NCBI GenBank assembly: GCA_022823725.1
Contig: JAJEHL010000020.1
Coordinates: forward strand, 1 to 62,383
Direction: 5' to 3'
Source: Candidatus Latescibacterota bacterium
GTDB lineage: Bacteria; Latescibacterota; UBA2968
Length of the DNA stretch: 62,383 nt
The position numbers were made by a program, and so were the translations under genes. This document shows positions 43,920-52,553 of the stretch, in pieces (position 1 is the stretch's first letter; each line of letters starts with the position of its first letter). The notes beneath the pieces were generated by a model, which made no database searches, was not told where the DNA came from, and saw nothing but the letters and a program-made list of their open reading frames with translations.

Positions 43920-46900
43920 TTATCCAATCAAGCCCATTGAGCAGATAATCTGGGGTTCCTGGTGTTCGTCTTCTTTGTGTACGATGCAAAGCCTGTCGCC
44001 ATCCCTGAGCGTGATGACCAGTTGTGCGAGGGTCTCATCAGAGACGCCGCTACGCAACTGACGGTTTAGTGTATCTATCGCGGTCTGACGCAGGGGATAG
44101 CGGTAGATGTCATCTACCGCCCGACGTAGTGGCTCTGTGTCGAATAGCGTGTCTTTGACGTTTTCTGCATAATTTTTGAGCCGTTCGTAAGTTTTGAACC
44201 GGGCACCCGATGGGCGACCGAGTTGACCACCGACCTGTGCTTCTTCGCGGGAGATGTGTTCTGCAGCTTTGTACACCAATTCGTGGTGGGTTTCGTGGCG
44301 CGGTAGGGCTGGTTCGTCTGGTAAGCAGGCCGCGGTGCGCAGGATGTCGAACTGGCTCTCGGTTACGCTACTGCCTTCGCGGTCCATCCACGCCAGGGCA
44401 TCGTGTCCTTGTGCTGTACGCATATAGACGAGAGCACCTTCGGGATGTTGCGGCGTTTGCGCGTAGGCCCGTGAAGAATGGACAACGGATGGCATGTCTT
44501 CGATTTTCTTTTTGAGCGGCGGATCGGCTGTTGTCGCGTTTTTCCAGATCTGGTACGCATAAGAGGAGAGATCGACGTCGGTTTCTTCTTCCCCGTCGAG
44601 GATGCCTGCCTGCTCGTGGTACAGATTGCGAACAGCGCGCTCGTCTTCGTCCTCAAAAAAGGCTTCGTCAGTTCCGACGACCTCGGCATTTTGATCGAGG
44701 CGTGTTCTAACGCGCGTCCGAAGCCGGATGAGACGTTCAATGCCATCTGCGGGGAGAAAGGAATAGCACAGGATGCTGTCCGCTTGCTGTCCGATGCGAT
44801 CCACACGTCCGGCGCGTTGAATCAGACGGATAATCGCCCACGGGAGATCGTAATTTACGACAATGGCGCAGTCCTGAAGATTTTGCCCTTCGCTGAGTAC
44901 GTCGGTGGAAATCATGACCCGAAGTTCATTGTCGCTTGTAATGCGATCCTCTTTCTCGTTGCTCTTTGGACTAAAACGCCATGCCAGCCGGGTCGGATTG
45001 TCCGTGTCTCCGGTTACGGCTTCCATCTGCGATACGCCGCGTGCTTTCAACTCGTGCCTCAGATAGCGCACTGTGTCGGCGAATTGCGTAAAGACCAGAA
45101 TCTTGCGATCCGGGTGTGTGGTCATGAGCAGATCTTCCAATGCGCGAAGTTTTGTATCTTCCTCTGCTTGCCATGTCCCGAATTGAACGAGGAGGTCGCG
45201 TAGCGTTTTGGCGTCGTTCTTCAGGTCTTTGTGAAGATTTTTAATAAAGTGGTGCGAGGCCAGCCAGCGAAATCGCCTTTTGTATGCAGAATCATAGAGT
45301 GTATAGACTTCAGCGGCTCGTTGACGGAAATCTTTTTCGGTTCTCAGCACTTTTGCTTCGTTGACGTTTTCGTTTGCATCGTCGTCATCTTCTTCGAAGA
45401 TATTTCCCGTTGTGCCTTCTACATCTTCATCATAGGAATGCGAATCGAGTAACCCCGCATCCGTTGTTCCGATTGGGATTGGCAGGTCATTTTCAATGGC
45501 GTGTAGAAAAATGAAGTTCCGCAAAATGTGTCGTTCAACCGATAGCAGGAAGGCGTGACCACTACTCTCCAGCCTTTTGAACAAGTTGGTTCGGCAGAAG
45601 CCCATGAGTCGTCTGCCCGCGCGCGATAAGTCGTCGAGGATTTTTGCTTCGGTTGATGTCGGTGGGGTGTGTGGTGCGGGTGTGACGTAGTTGCCGAGGC
45701 CATACCGCGGAAGTTCCAGGCCGTTTATGGCGCCAACCACTTTGTCTGTGAACAGGCGGGCGTACTGATCGCCAATGTCGAATTGGATCGTTTTGGGAAC
45801 CCGGGTGGGGAAATAAGACCGGCTACCATCTTCGAACGTCAGATATTTCTTTTTGGTAGTCTCGTCGGTGGTGGCATAGTTGTCTCGGATAAAGCTGCGG
45901 GTTCGGCGCACGAGATACAGACGCATGAGTTCCTGCCAGTCTGCTGCGTGCTCAGACCGCTCGAACGCGGCCAGTGTCCGCAATCCTGCCTGATGTTGGC
46001 GGATGAATTCTGTCTCACCCATCTTCCGCAAGAGGCGTTCCGGGCGAATCCCCAGGTCTTCATCTTCGGGTACAAACAGGCGAAGTTGGCTGGAGAGGTC
46101 CAGATACGTCTTGTTGTAGGGTGTCGCGGATAGCAGGATGCACTTGCTGTCGTTTTCCTGGATGTATTCCTGGATGGCGCGGTATCGCTTGCCTTCGCGA
46201 TTCCTCAGATTGTGGCTCTCATCAATTATGATCAGACGATAACGGCGCAGGTCGGGCAATGTGTTGATCACGCTGGTGATTGACAATACGTGGGCACGCA
46301 TCCGGTACTGATGGCGGTAATCCTCCCACATCGGAACGAGGTTCTTCGGGCATAAGATTAGCGTTTCCAGACCGTGGTCGTCCTCAAATACGCGCGCCAG
46401 GGCGGTTGCCATGAGCGTCTTGCCCAGCCCGACCACATCGCCGATGATGACACCGCCCCGTCGGTTGAGGTGGTGTGCAGCGATCTTCACAGCAGCCGTT
46501 TGAAAGTCGAGCAATTTGTTGTCGAAGTCTTTCGGTATGCGAAATTCCGTCAGACCGGCCCGCGCTTCCTGCGATAAATGGTACGCCATTTTGATGTAGA
46601 TCTGGTGGGGCGGGATCAGTTCTTCGCGCGCCCAACTTTCCTCAATAATCTCGCTGAGTTCTTTCGAGATATCGACGCACCAGCGATCGTTCCACCTATC
46701 TTCGAACCACTTCGCCAGTTTTTGACAGGCATCGTGATCCAATACATCGACGTTGAGTTCGCCTTGATAGGAGAGGCCCGATAGTGTGAGGTTACTGCTT
46801 CCGAGGTATCCAACTATAGGATTGATGGGGTCTAGTCGAAACAACAGGTAGAGCTTTGCGTGCAGCGGGTGTTTGAGGAAGAGTTTGACGACGAGTTTCT

Positions 46901-47276
46901 TTGCCTTAATCTGTGCCGCCAGCCGTCGCAGACCCGCCTCGTCCTCGTTGGTCGGAGCACCCAGGATCAGTTGTTCTCGAAATTCTTCCGCCAGTCTTTT
47001 TTTGAGCCGAGACGCGGTCTGATTATCGAGTCCACCCTGATCGGCTGCAAAACTTTTGGCAAGCCGCAACTCTTCATGCGGCAACTGCTGCATGCCAACG
47101 AGCAGACGACAACATTGACCATCTCCTCCCGCCCACTTTTCGACGTATTCGTCGATTGAACGCCAGCCCCGAAGATTAAAATAGCCGACGCAGAAATCCG
47201 CGCGTTCTGAGACTTCCATAGTCTCTACCAATGCAGGGCGAAGACTTTGTTCGATGTTATCAAAAATCCGGGGCAT
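43920..47276 (-). CDS. PLD-domain plus SNF2-type helicase (defence-like)
   Basis: About 1118 residues. An N-terminal phospholipase D-like domain (1-200) shows HPLHAKLYLLF near 137 and YLGSSNLTLSGLSYQGELNV. SF2/SNF2 motor motifs follow: LDFQTAAVKIAAHHL, GDVVGLGKTLMA (Walker A, ~280), IIIDESHNLRN (DESH, ~349), LLSATPYNK, STDVLSEGQNLQD and LIQRAGRVDRIGQ. A single H-x-K rather than a pair may mean that PLD dimerises. Such helicases are partners of methyltransferases in phage-defence loci and resemble DISARM DrmD plus DrmC in one chain. It is the first gene of the operon, with a promoter 375 nt upstream. Start ATG MPRIFDNIEQ; a TTG at 47288 is possible. Confidence 0.9.
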   Translation of the reverse strand: MPRIFDNIEQSLRPALVETMEVSERADFCVGYFNLRGWRSIDEYVEKWAGGDGQCCRLLVGMQQLPHEELRLAKSFAADQGGLDNQTASRLKKRLAEEFREQLILGAPTNEDEAGLRRLAAQIKAKKLVVKLFLKHPLHAKLYLLFRLDPINPIVGYLGSSNLTLSGLSYQGELNVDVLDHDACQKLAKWFEDRWNDRWCVDISKELSEIIEESWAREELIPPHQIYIKMAYHLSQEARAGLTEFRIPKDFDNKLLDFQTAAVKIAAHHLNRRGGVIIGDVVGLGKTLMATALARVFEDDHGLETLILCPKNLVPMWEDYRHQYRMRAHVLSITSVINTLPDLRRYRLIIIDESHNLRNREGKRYRAIQEYIQENDSKCILLSATPYNKTYLDLSSQLRLFVPEDEDLGIRPERLLRKMGETEFIRQHQAGLRTLAAFERSEHAADWQELMRLYLVRRTRSFIRDNYATTDETTKKKYLTFEDGSRSYFPTRVPKTIQFDIGDQYARLFTDKVVGAINGLELPRYGLGNYVTPAPHTPPTSTEAKILDDLSRAGRRLMGFCRTNLFKRLESSGHAFLLSVERHILRNFIFLHAIENDLPIPIGTTDAGLLDSHSYDEDVEGTTGNIFEEDDDDANENVNEAKVLRTEKDFRQRAAEVYTLYDSAYKRRFRWLASHHFIKNLHKDLKNDAKTLRDLLVQFGTWQAEEDTKLRALEDLLMTTHPDRKILVFTQFADTVRYLRHELKARGVSQMEAVTGDTDNPTRLAWRFSPKSNEKEDRITSDNELRVMISTDVLSEGQNLQDCAIVVNYDLPWAIIRLIQRAGRVDRIGQQADSILCYSFLPADGIERLIRLRTRVRTRLDQNAEVVGTDEAFFEDEDERAVRNLYHEQAGILDGEEETDVDLSSYAYQIWKNATTADPPLKKKIEDMPSVVHSSRAYAQTPQHPEGALVYMRTAQGHDALAWMDREGSSVTESQFDILRTAACLPDEPALPRHETHHELVYKAAEHISREEAQVGGQLGRPSGARFKTYERLKNYAENVKDTLFDTEPLRRAVDDIYRYPLRQTAIDTLNRQLRSGVSDETLAQLVITLRDGDRLCIVHKEDEHQEPQIICSMGLIG

Positions 47277-47352
47277 ATTGTGATCCAAGGTTTATATAAA
47301 TTGAGGGAATAAATCAGAAATCACCTGACAAAATGGTCCATCAATTAAAACC

Positions 47353-47529
47353 ATCACGCACAGCGCGTGAGTCCGTCTCGCAGCGGACATCCTTATCGCA
47401 TCTCGACTATGCAGGCCATTGTATGGTGTACTACCACAAAAACGATTTGCGCTGTGCCAGCCCCTCGGCGTTTGAGAGCGGCCTTTTTTGCTTACTTTTT
47501 GTGGCTGCTGACAAAAAGTAAGTCGCCGA
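47353..47529. repeat. structured leader: two small hairpins and one nested 12-bp palindrome
   Basis: In the 540-nt gap between the helicase and amidohydrolase genes there are GTCCG/CGGAC (47371-47388) and a strong palindrome with arms CTTACTTTTTGT (47491-47502) and ACAAAAAGTAAG (47511-47522). The palindrome lies inside an outer TCGGCG (47465) / CGCCGA (47524) pair. Similar CTTACTTTTTG...AAAGTAAGTCGCC elements are common repeats in other bacteria. No convincing gene is seen here; the short frame at 47333-47521 reads through the palindrome and is probably not real. Confidence 0.6.
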
Positions 47530-47650
47530 AGGCATGAAAAGAAAAATATTAAAAAAACTTTATACGTCTTTATACCACAACAAATGAATTATGCACACTC
47601 CCCATAATAAATAATCTCATTCATCCGTAGTCTTTAATAACCGCCAACAG

Positions 47651-47679
47651 ATTCTATTTAAAAACCTCCTCGCTGTCAA
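47651..47679 (-). promoter_or_regulatory. strong sigma70-like promoter for the defence operon
   Basis: Minus strand TTGACA, 17 nt (GCGAGGAGGTTTTTAAA), TAGAAT: -35 perfect, -10 with 5 of 6 matches. It points to the SNF2 helicase gene and implies a leader of about 370 nt containing the hairpins at 47353-47529. Confidence 0.65.
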
Positions 47680-47749
47680 GGCTGGGCATTTGATCTTGCA
47701 AAGATAAAGCCCTATCTTTTGAATGATACAGATACAGCGCATATCGGGT

Positions 47750-47778
47750 TTGCTTTCCTCGGTGTGTTGGGTTATAAT
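47750..47778 (+). promoter_or_regulatory. sigma70-like promoter for the amidohydrolase operon
   Basis: TATAAT at 47773-47778 with a weak TTGCTT -35 at 47750, 17-nt spacing, 40 nt before the start codon. A small hairpin (AAAGATA...TATCTTT, 47700-47719) lies just upstream. Confidence 0.5.
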
Positions 47779-47818
47779 CTGTTAGGTGACTGAACGGTAT
47801 CTTAAAAGGAGGCGTGAG

Positions 47819-48910
47819 ATGGCTGATATGCTAATGGATGAGGTGAAAATAGAGACGCGAAAGAAGACAGCCGTGATTGATTGCGATGTTCACGTCACGA
47901 TGAAATCGGGCGATATGTGGTTTCAGTATCTGGCGGAGGAGTGGCACGATTATCACCGAACCATTGGTGGACGCGGGCGCATCGGGTCGGCGTATCCCCG
48001 CGCGGTGCCAAATGCCGCGCGCCACGATGCATGGCCGCCTTCGGGACCACCGGGATCTGATCTGGAATTTTTGCGCGCACAATTGCTGGACGAGTGGGAT
48101 ATGGATTACGGCATTTTGACGCCTTTGATCGGCGTGGGTGGGCAGCAAAATTTGCGTTATGCAGAGGCGATGGGGCGGGCGGTGAACGATTGGCAAGCCG
48201 ATGCGTGGCTCGGGCGAGAACCCCGGTTGCGCGGGTCTGTGATTGTGCCTTATGAAAATGGGGAGTTGGCTGCGGCTGAGATTGACCGCATGGGCGATCA
48301 TCCGGGATTTGTGCAGGTGCTCCTCGTGGTGCGGACGATGGAGCCTCTGGGCAGTCGCAAGTACTGGAAGATGTATGAGGCTGCGGTGAGAAATGGTTTT
48401 CCGATTGCAATTCATTTTGGCGGTACAGGCGCAGGTCCAATTACGGGTGCGGGCAAGCCTTCGCATTATATCGAGGACCACGGTGGCATGCCCACGGCAT
48501 TTCAGGCGCAGGTGACGAGTCTGGTGTATGAAGGCGTGTTTGAGCAGTTTCCGGATTTGAAAATGGTGTTGATTGAGGGGGGATTTGCGTGGCTGCCCGC
48601 GTTGATGTGGCGGCTGGATAGTTGTTATCAGAAGTTGAAGGTGGAGTTGTCGCATTTGAAGCGGTTGCCGTCGGAGTATATCCGCGATCATTTTTGGATC
48701 AGTACGCAGCCTATGGAAGAACCCCCACAACGCGAGTATTTTTTTCAGATGATGGATCATATGGATATGAACGATAAGTTGATGTTTGCCACGGATTATC
48801 CCCACTGGGATTTTGACGCGCCCGATGTGGCGCTGCCCTCGGGTATGGATAAGGATGTGCGGCGCAATATTCTGGCGGAGAACGCGCGGGCGTTGTATCG
48901 GTTGGCATGA
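47819..48910 (+). CDS. amidohydrolase-2 family metal-dependent hydrolase/decarboxylase
   Basis: The 363-residue TIM-barrel protein has the first metal motif as VIDCDVHVTM (D-x-D-V-H instead of D-x-H-x-H), then FPIAIHFGGTG (His), KMVLIEGGFAWLPALMWRLD and LMFATDYPHWDFDAP (D-Y-P-H-W). This is the ACMSD/amidohydrolase-2 group whose members hydrolyse or decarboxylate aromatic and cyclic acids. The start follows AAAAGGAGGCGTGAG. It leads a run of five same-strand genes. The exact substrate is unknown, but the Rieske protein next to it suggests an aromatic or cyclic compound. Confidence 0.88.
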   Translation: MADMLMDEVKIETRKKTAVIDCDVHVTMKSGDMWFQYLAEEWHDYHRTIGGRGRIGSAYPRAVPNAARHDAWPPSGPPGSDLEFLRAQLLDEWDMDYGILTPLIGVGGQQNLRYAEAMGRAVNDWQADAWLGREPRLRGSVIVPYENGELAAAEIDRMGDHPGFVQVLLVVRTMEPLGSRKYWKMYEAAVRNGFPIAIHFGGTGAGPITGAGKPSHYIEDHGGMPTAFQAQVTSLVYEGVFEQFPDLKMVLIEGGFAWLPALMWRLDSCYQKLKVELSHLKRLPSEYIRDHFWISTQPMEEPPQREYFFQMMDHMDMNDKLMFATDYPHWDFDAPDVALPSGMDKDVRRNILAENARALYRLA

Positions 48911-48918
48911 GGCGTATT

Positions 48919-49359
48919 ATGGCAAAACACATTATTGGAACGGTTGATGAGATTCCGCCGGGCGAGCGGAAGCTGGTGACGATTGAGGGGCGGGAGATCG
49001 GGGTATTTAATGTCCGCGGCGAATTTTATGCCTTGAGGAATCGATGTCCGCATCAGGGGGGCGCGCTGTGCAAGGGGCGGGTGTCGGGTTTTGTGATGGC
49101 TAAGGTGCCGGGAGAATACGAGTACACGCGCAAGGGTGAAATTTTGCGGTGTCCATGGCACGGATGGGAATACGATATTAAGACGGGGCAGTCGTGGGTC
49201 GATCCTTCCAGTGTGCGCGTGCGTAGCTATGAGGTGGAGATTGCACAGGGCGCAGAGATAGAGGGCGAGGGAGATATGGCGGGATTGGTGAAGGGGCCTT
49301 ATGTGGCAGAGACTTATGAGGTGACGGTGGAGGAGACGTATCTGGTTGTGGATATCTAA
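48919..49359 (+). CDS. Rieske [2Fe-2S] protein
   Basis: The 146-residue protein has the full Rieske cluster: CPHQGGALC (Cys-x-His) and CPWHGWEYDIKTGQ (Cys-x2-His). Between the two is an insert (about residues 55-75, MAKVPGEYEYTRKGEILR) longer than in simple ferredoxins. The second ATG was chosen because TGAGGCG precedes it; the first ATG overlaps the amidohydrolase stop. It probably supplies electrons to an oxygenase or acts as a small subunit, but no catalytic oxygenase lies beside it. Confidence 0.88.
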   Translation: MAKHIIGTVDEIPPGERKLVTIEGREIGVFNVRGEFYALRNRCPHQGGALCKGRVSGFVMAKVPGEYEYTRKGEILRCPWHGWEYDIKTGQSWVDPSSVRVRSYEVEIAQGAEIEGEGDMAGLVKGPYVAETYEVTVEETYLVVDI

Positions 49360-49377
49360 AAAGGAGCAATATTTCCG

Positions 49378-50856
49378 ATGCGCGTGGGTATTATTTCGCT
49401 GTTGCACGAGTCGAATACGTTTATCAGCACGCCAACGACTATGGAGTCGTTTCGACGGGATGGGATCTTTACGGGTCGGGCGATGTATGATCACTATTCG
49501 GGTGGACATCACGAAGTCAGTGGATTTTTAGAAGGTTTGGAATCGGCAGGCATAGATGCACTGCCGATTTTTCATGCGGGAACAACGCCTTCTGGCCGCA
49601 TTACGAGAGAGACGTGTCGAGAATTGATGCGGTTGATGTTTGATGAGGTGGAGGCTGTGGGTGACGTGGATGGGTATCTCGTAGCACCCCACGGGGCAAA
49701 TTCAGGTGAGGGCGATGAGTACCGCGATATGGATGGGCACTGGTTGTCGCGTTTGCGCGAGACGGTTGGGCCTGAGAAGCCGATTATTTGTACGATTGAT
49801 CCGCATGCCAATTTGTCGCCGCGCATGGTTGCGGCGTGCGATGCGACGATTGCCTATCGCTCGAATCCCCATCTCGATCAGAAACAGCGGGGGTTGGAAG
49901 CTGCGGCGCTGATGGTGCGGACGCTGAAGGGGGAGGTGGCGCCTGTGCAAGCAGGGGCTTTTCCCCGTATTGGGATTAATATTGAGCGACAATCGACTTT
50001 TGCACCGCCGTGTTTGCCGATGTATGAGTTGGCAGATGAGATGTTGAAAGAACCGGGTGTTTTGTCAAATAGTGTTGTGCTGGGTTTTCCGTATGCCGAT
50101 GTGGCGGAGATGGGGGCGGCATTTGTGGTGGTGACAGATGGCGATATGGATCGGGCACAGGTGTTGGCGGATCAACTGGCGGATTATTTGTATGTACATC
50201 GCGCGGAGTTTGTAGGCGAGTATATTACGGTTCCCGATGCTGTGGATATGGCGGTGAGACAAGAGGGACCTGTTTGTTTGCTCGATATGGGGGATAATGT
50301 GGGCGGGGGATCTGCTGGCGATGGTACGGAGATTTTGCACGAGTTGCACGGGCGGGGGAATACGACGGGCTTTGTGTGTATTTTTGATCCGGAATCACAG
50401 CAGCGCGCGCGAGACGCAGGGGTTGGAAATCGCGTGGTGCTGGATATCGGTGGCAAGACGGATGATTTACACGGTGCGCCTTTGATGGCAGAGGTGCGGG
50501 TGCGCAGTTTGCACGCGGGAAAGTACAGAGAATCCGAGGTGCGACACGGCGGGCGAACTGCTTTTGATATGGGTCCTACGGCGATTGTGGAGACGGATAC
50601 GGGTATTACAGTTAGTTTGACTTCGCAGCGCGCGGTGCCCGTGAGTTTGGGGTTGATGACGAGTTGCGATCTCGATCCCGCCGCGTTTCAGGTGGTTGTA
50701 GCAAAGGGTGTTCATGCACCCGTTGCGGCATATCAGCCGGTGTGTACGGCTTTGATTCGGGTGGATACCCCCGGCGCAACAGCGGCTGATATGCGAGGTT
50801 TTGAATATGAGTTTCGCCGCGAACCGATGTATCCTTTTGAGGAGATAGGGGTGTAA
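49378..50856 (+). CDS. M81 family (MlrC-like) metallopeptidase
   Basis: MlrC acts on linearised microcystin fragments in sphingomonads; most family members have unknown substrates. The 492-residue protein shows MRVGIISLLHESNTF, GYLVAPHGANSGEGDEY, ICTIDPHANLSPRM (D-x-H metal ligands), AYRSNPHLDQKQRG and LLDMGDNVGGGSAGDGTE, all conserved. The gene starts 18 nt after the Rieske gene and ends 3 nt before the SurE-like start. In this operon it likely cleaves an amide in a small molecule. Confidence 0.92.
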   Translation: MRVGIISLLHESNTFISTPTTMESFRRDGIFTGRAMYDHYSGGHHEVSGFLEGLESAGIDALPIFHAGTTPSGRITRETCRELMRLMFDEVEAVGDVDGYLVAPHGANSGEGDEYRDMDGHWLSRLRETVGPEKPIICTIDPHANLSPRMVAACDATIAYRSNPHLDQKQRGLEAAALMVRTLKGEVAPVQAGAFPRIGINIERQSTFAPPCLPMYELADEMLKEPGVLSNSVVLGFPYADVAEMGAAFVVVTDGDMDRAQVLADQLADYLYVHRAEFVGEYITVPDAVDMAVRQEGPVCLLDMGDNVGGGSAGDGTEILHELHGRGNTTGFVCIFDPESQQRARDAGVGNRVVLDIGGKTDDLHGAPLMAEVRVRSLHAGKYRESEVRHGGRTAFDMGPTAIVETDTGITVSLTSQRAVPVSLGLMTSCDLDPAAFQVVVAKGVHAPVAAYQPVCTALIRVDTPGATAADMRGFEYEFRREPMYPFEEIGV

Positions 50857-50859
50857 TTT

Positions 50860-51621
50860 TTGAAAATTTTATTGACGAATGACGATAGTTTGGATTCTCC
50901 TTTGTTTTTGTTTGCTGTGGATTATTTTCAGGTGATGGGAGATGTGAAAGCCGTGGTGCCCGCTGAGGAGCAGAGTTGGAAAGGCAAGGCGATGACGCGG
51001 TTTGGCACACGTCATGTCGAGCCGTTGGATGGGTTTGCATGTGAGACTTATGCGTTTTCGGGAACGCCAGCGGATTGCGCGAATTTTGGCATTTATCATT
51101 TGTTCGATGGCGGCAAGCCCGATCTGGTGATTTCGGGTATTAATATGGGGAGCAATTCGGGGTTGAGTTTCACACTTTCTTCGGGGACGGTTGGGGCTGC
51201 TCTGGAAGCCAATATCGCAGGGTTGCCGGGTGTGGCATTGTCACAGGTTTTGCCCAGACAGGTGTTTCGACAGTGGGCTGAGGATCGCGCGATGCAATCC
51301 GATGTGCGGGAATTGTTGTTCGAGAGGTGTCGCGCGATGTTGGATCAGGTATTTGCGTTTTTGAACGGTCAGGTAGATTTTCTGTCTGATCCCGTGACGT
51401 GGAATGTGAATATGCCGGCTGAACCATCTGATGACTGGCGCGTTATACAAACGGTGCTCGGGCATACGTTTTACACGTCGTGTTTTGAGGCATCAGAAGA
51501 GGGGTATTATCACAATATCGACCAGCCAGAGGTAGAAGAGCGCGCGGGTACAGATGGTGTGGTTTTGCGCGATGGACATGTGAGTGTTACGCGATTGGAT
51601 GTTCGTACGCTGGGACAGTGA
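50860..51621 (+). CDS. surE: SurE-like 5'/3'-nucleotidase (survival protein E family)
   Basis: SurE removes phosphate from nucleoside monophosphates and short polyphosphates. The 253-residue product has MKILLTNDDSLDSPLF (Asp pair), AFSGTPADCANFGI, PDLVISGINMGSNSG (Asn metal ligand) and TLSSGTVGAALEANIAG. The usual NDDG-x-x-A-P-G is changed to NDDSLDSP, so it is a divergent member that may act on another phosphate ester. Start is TTG: the alternatives lie inside the conserved N-terminal strand, and GGAGATAGGGG lies upstream. Not next to pcm, its common partner. Confidence 0.85.
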   Translation: MKILLTNDDSLDSPLFLFAVDYFQVMGDVKAVVPAEEQSWKGKAMTRFGTRHVEPLDGFACETYAFSGTPADCANFGIYHLFDGGKPDLVISGINMGSNSGLSFTLSSGTVGAALEANIAGLPGVALSQVLPRQVFRQWAEDRAMQSDVRELLFERCRAMLDQVFAFLNGQVDFLSDPVTWNVNMPAEPSDDWRVIQTVLGHTFYTSCFEASEEGYYHNIDQPEVEERAGTDGVVLRDGHVSVTRLDVRTLGQ

Positions 51622-51642
51622 ATCTAAAAACGGGAGATTTGA

Positions 51643-52518
51643 ATGGGCGATTTTGTTGGCGTAGTTCCTGCTATTGCGACACCTATGGGACAGGACGGGC
51701 GGTTTAACGAAGAGGTATTTCGCAAAATTGTAGAGTTTAATATTGAAGCCGGTGTACACGGTTTTTGGGTTGCGGGGGGTACTGGGGAGAGTGTGCTGTT
51801 GGACGATGATGAAAATATGCAGGTTGCATCGGCGATTGTGGATCAATCGAATGGGCGTGCAAAAGTTATTATGCATGTGGGTGCGCCAACAACAGACCGC
51901 GCAGCGCGGCTGGCAGAGCACGCAGCCCGTGTGGGTGCAGATGCGCTGTGTTGTGTGCCGCCGTTTTTTTATCGGCGCGATGACGACGATATTGCCGAGC
52001 ATTATCGGGTTGTGGCAGGTGCTGCTGATCTGCCGCTATTTGTGTACAATTTGCCAGGAGCAACAGGTGTGGAAATTACGCCGGGGATGATGGCAAAAAT
52101 TCAAGACCGCGTGCCGCAACTGAAGGGGTTAAAGCATTCGGCACTGACGTTTGCAAACGTGCGGACGTTTGCGGGGATGGGGTTGTCGTGTTTTATTGGC
52201 AATCATCGGTTGATGTTGCCGGCGATGACTATTGGCGCGTGTGGGTGCGTGGATGGGCCGCTGAATGTGTTTCCAGAATTGTGGGTGGCGATTTGGAAAG
52301 CGTATCGGGCAGGGGATTTGAAGGCGGCAGAAGTAGCACAGGATAAGGCGTCGCGTGCTTATGAGATGTTGAGCGCAGGCGGTGGCTTTCATTCGGTGAT
52401 TAAGGTGGCGTTGAGTGCGCGATTGGGGGTTGATTGTGGAGATCCGAGGCCGCCGGGACGACCGGCGAGCGACGCACAACGCGCAAAGATTGTAGAAATC
52501 GTGAAGGGTCTGGTGTAA
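51643..52518 (+). CDS. dihydrodipicolinate synthase/N-acetylneuraminate lyase family aldolase
   Basis: The 291-residue TIM barrel has VVPAIATPMGQDGRFN, GFWVAGGTGESVLLDDDE (the G-T/G-G-E loop), LPLFVYNLPGATG (Tyr), LKGLKHSALTF (Schiff-base Lys) and MTIGACGCVDGPLNVFPELW. All residues for pyruvate-dependent aldol chemistry are present. True DapA is unlikely in this operon; a sugar-acid or aromatic-acid aldolase is more probable. It ends the amidohydrolase-led run and starts 21 nt after SurE. Confidence 0.88.
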   Translation: MGDFVGVVPAIATPMGQDGRFNEEVFRKIVEFNIEAGVHGFWVAGGTGESVLLDDDENMQVASAIVDQSNGRAKVIMHVGAPTTDRAARLAEHAARVGADALCCVPPFFYRRDDDDIAEHYRVVAGAADLPLFVYNLPGATGVEITPGMMAKIQDRVPQLKGLKHSALTFANVRTFAGMGLSCFIGNHRLMLPAMTIGACGCVDGPLNVFPELWVAIWKAYRAGDLKAAEVAQDKASRAYEMLSAGGGFHSVIKVALSARLGVDCGDPRPPGRPASDAQRAKIVEIVKGLV

Positions 52519-52553
52519 GTGAGCAGGCAAATTCGAAACCAGAGATAAATCCC

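Noticed and set aside
47333-47521. 62-codon plus-strand frame in the gap before the amidohydrolase
   Set aside because: Reads through the palindrome at 47491-47522, has no ribosome site and a composition typical of repeat-derived false genes.
47281-47818. Search for a tRNA gene and attachment site at the edge of the defence-like region
   Set aside because: No cloverleaf, TTCRANTC loop or flanking direct repeat could be identified.
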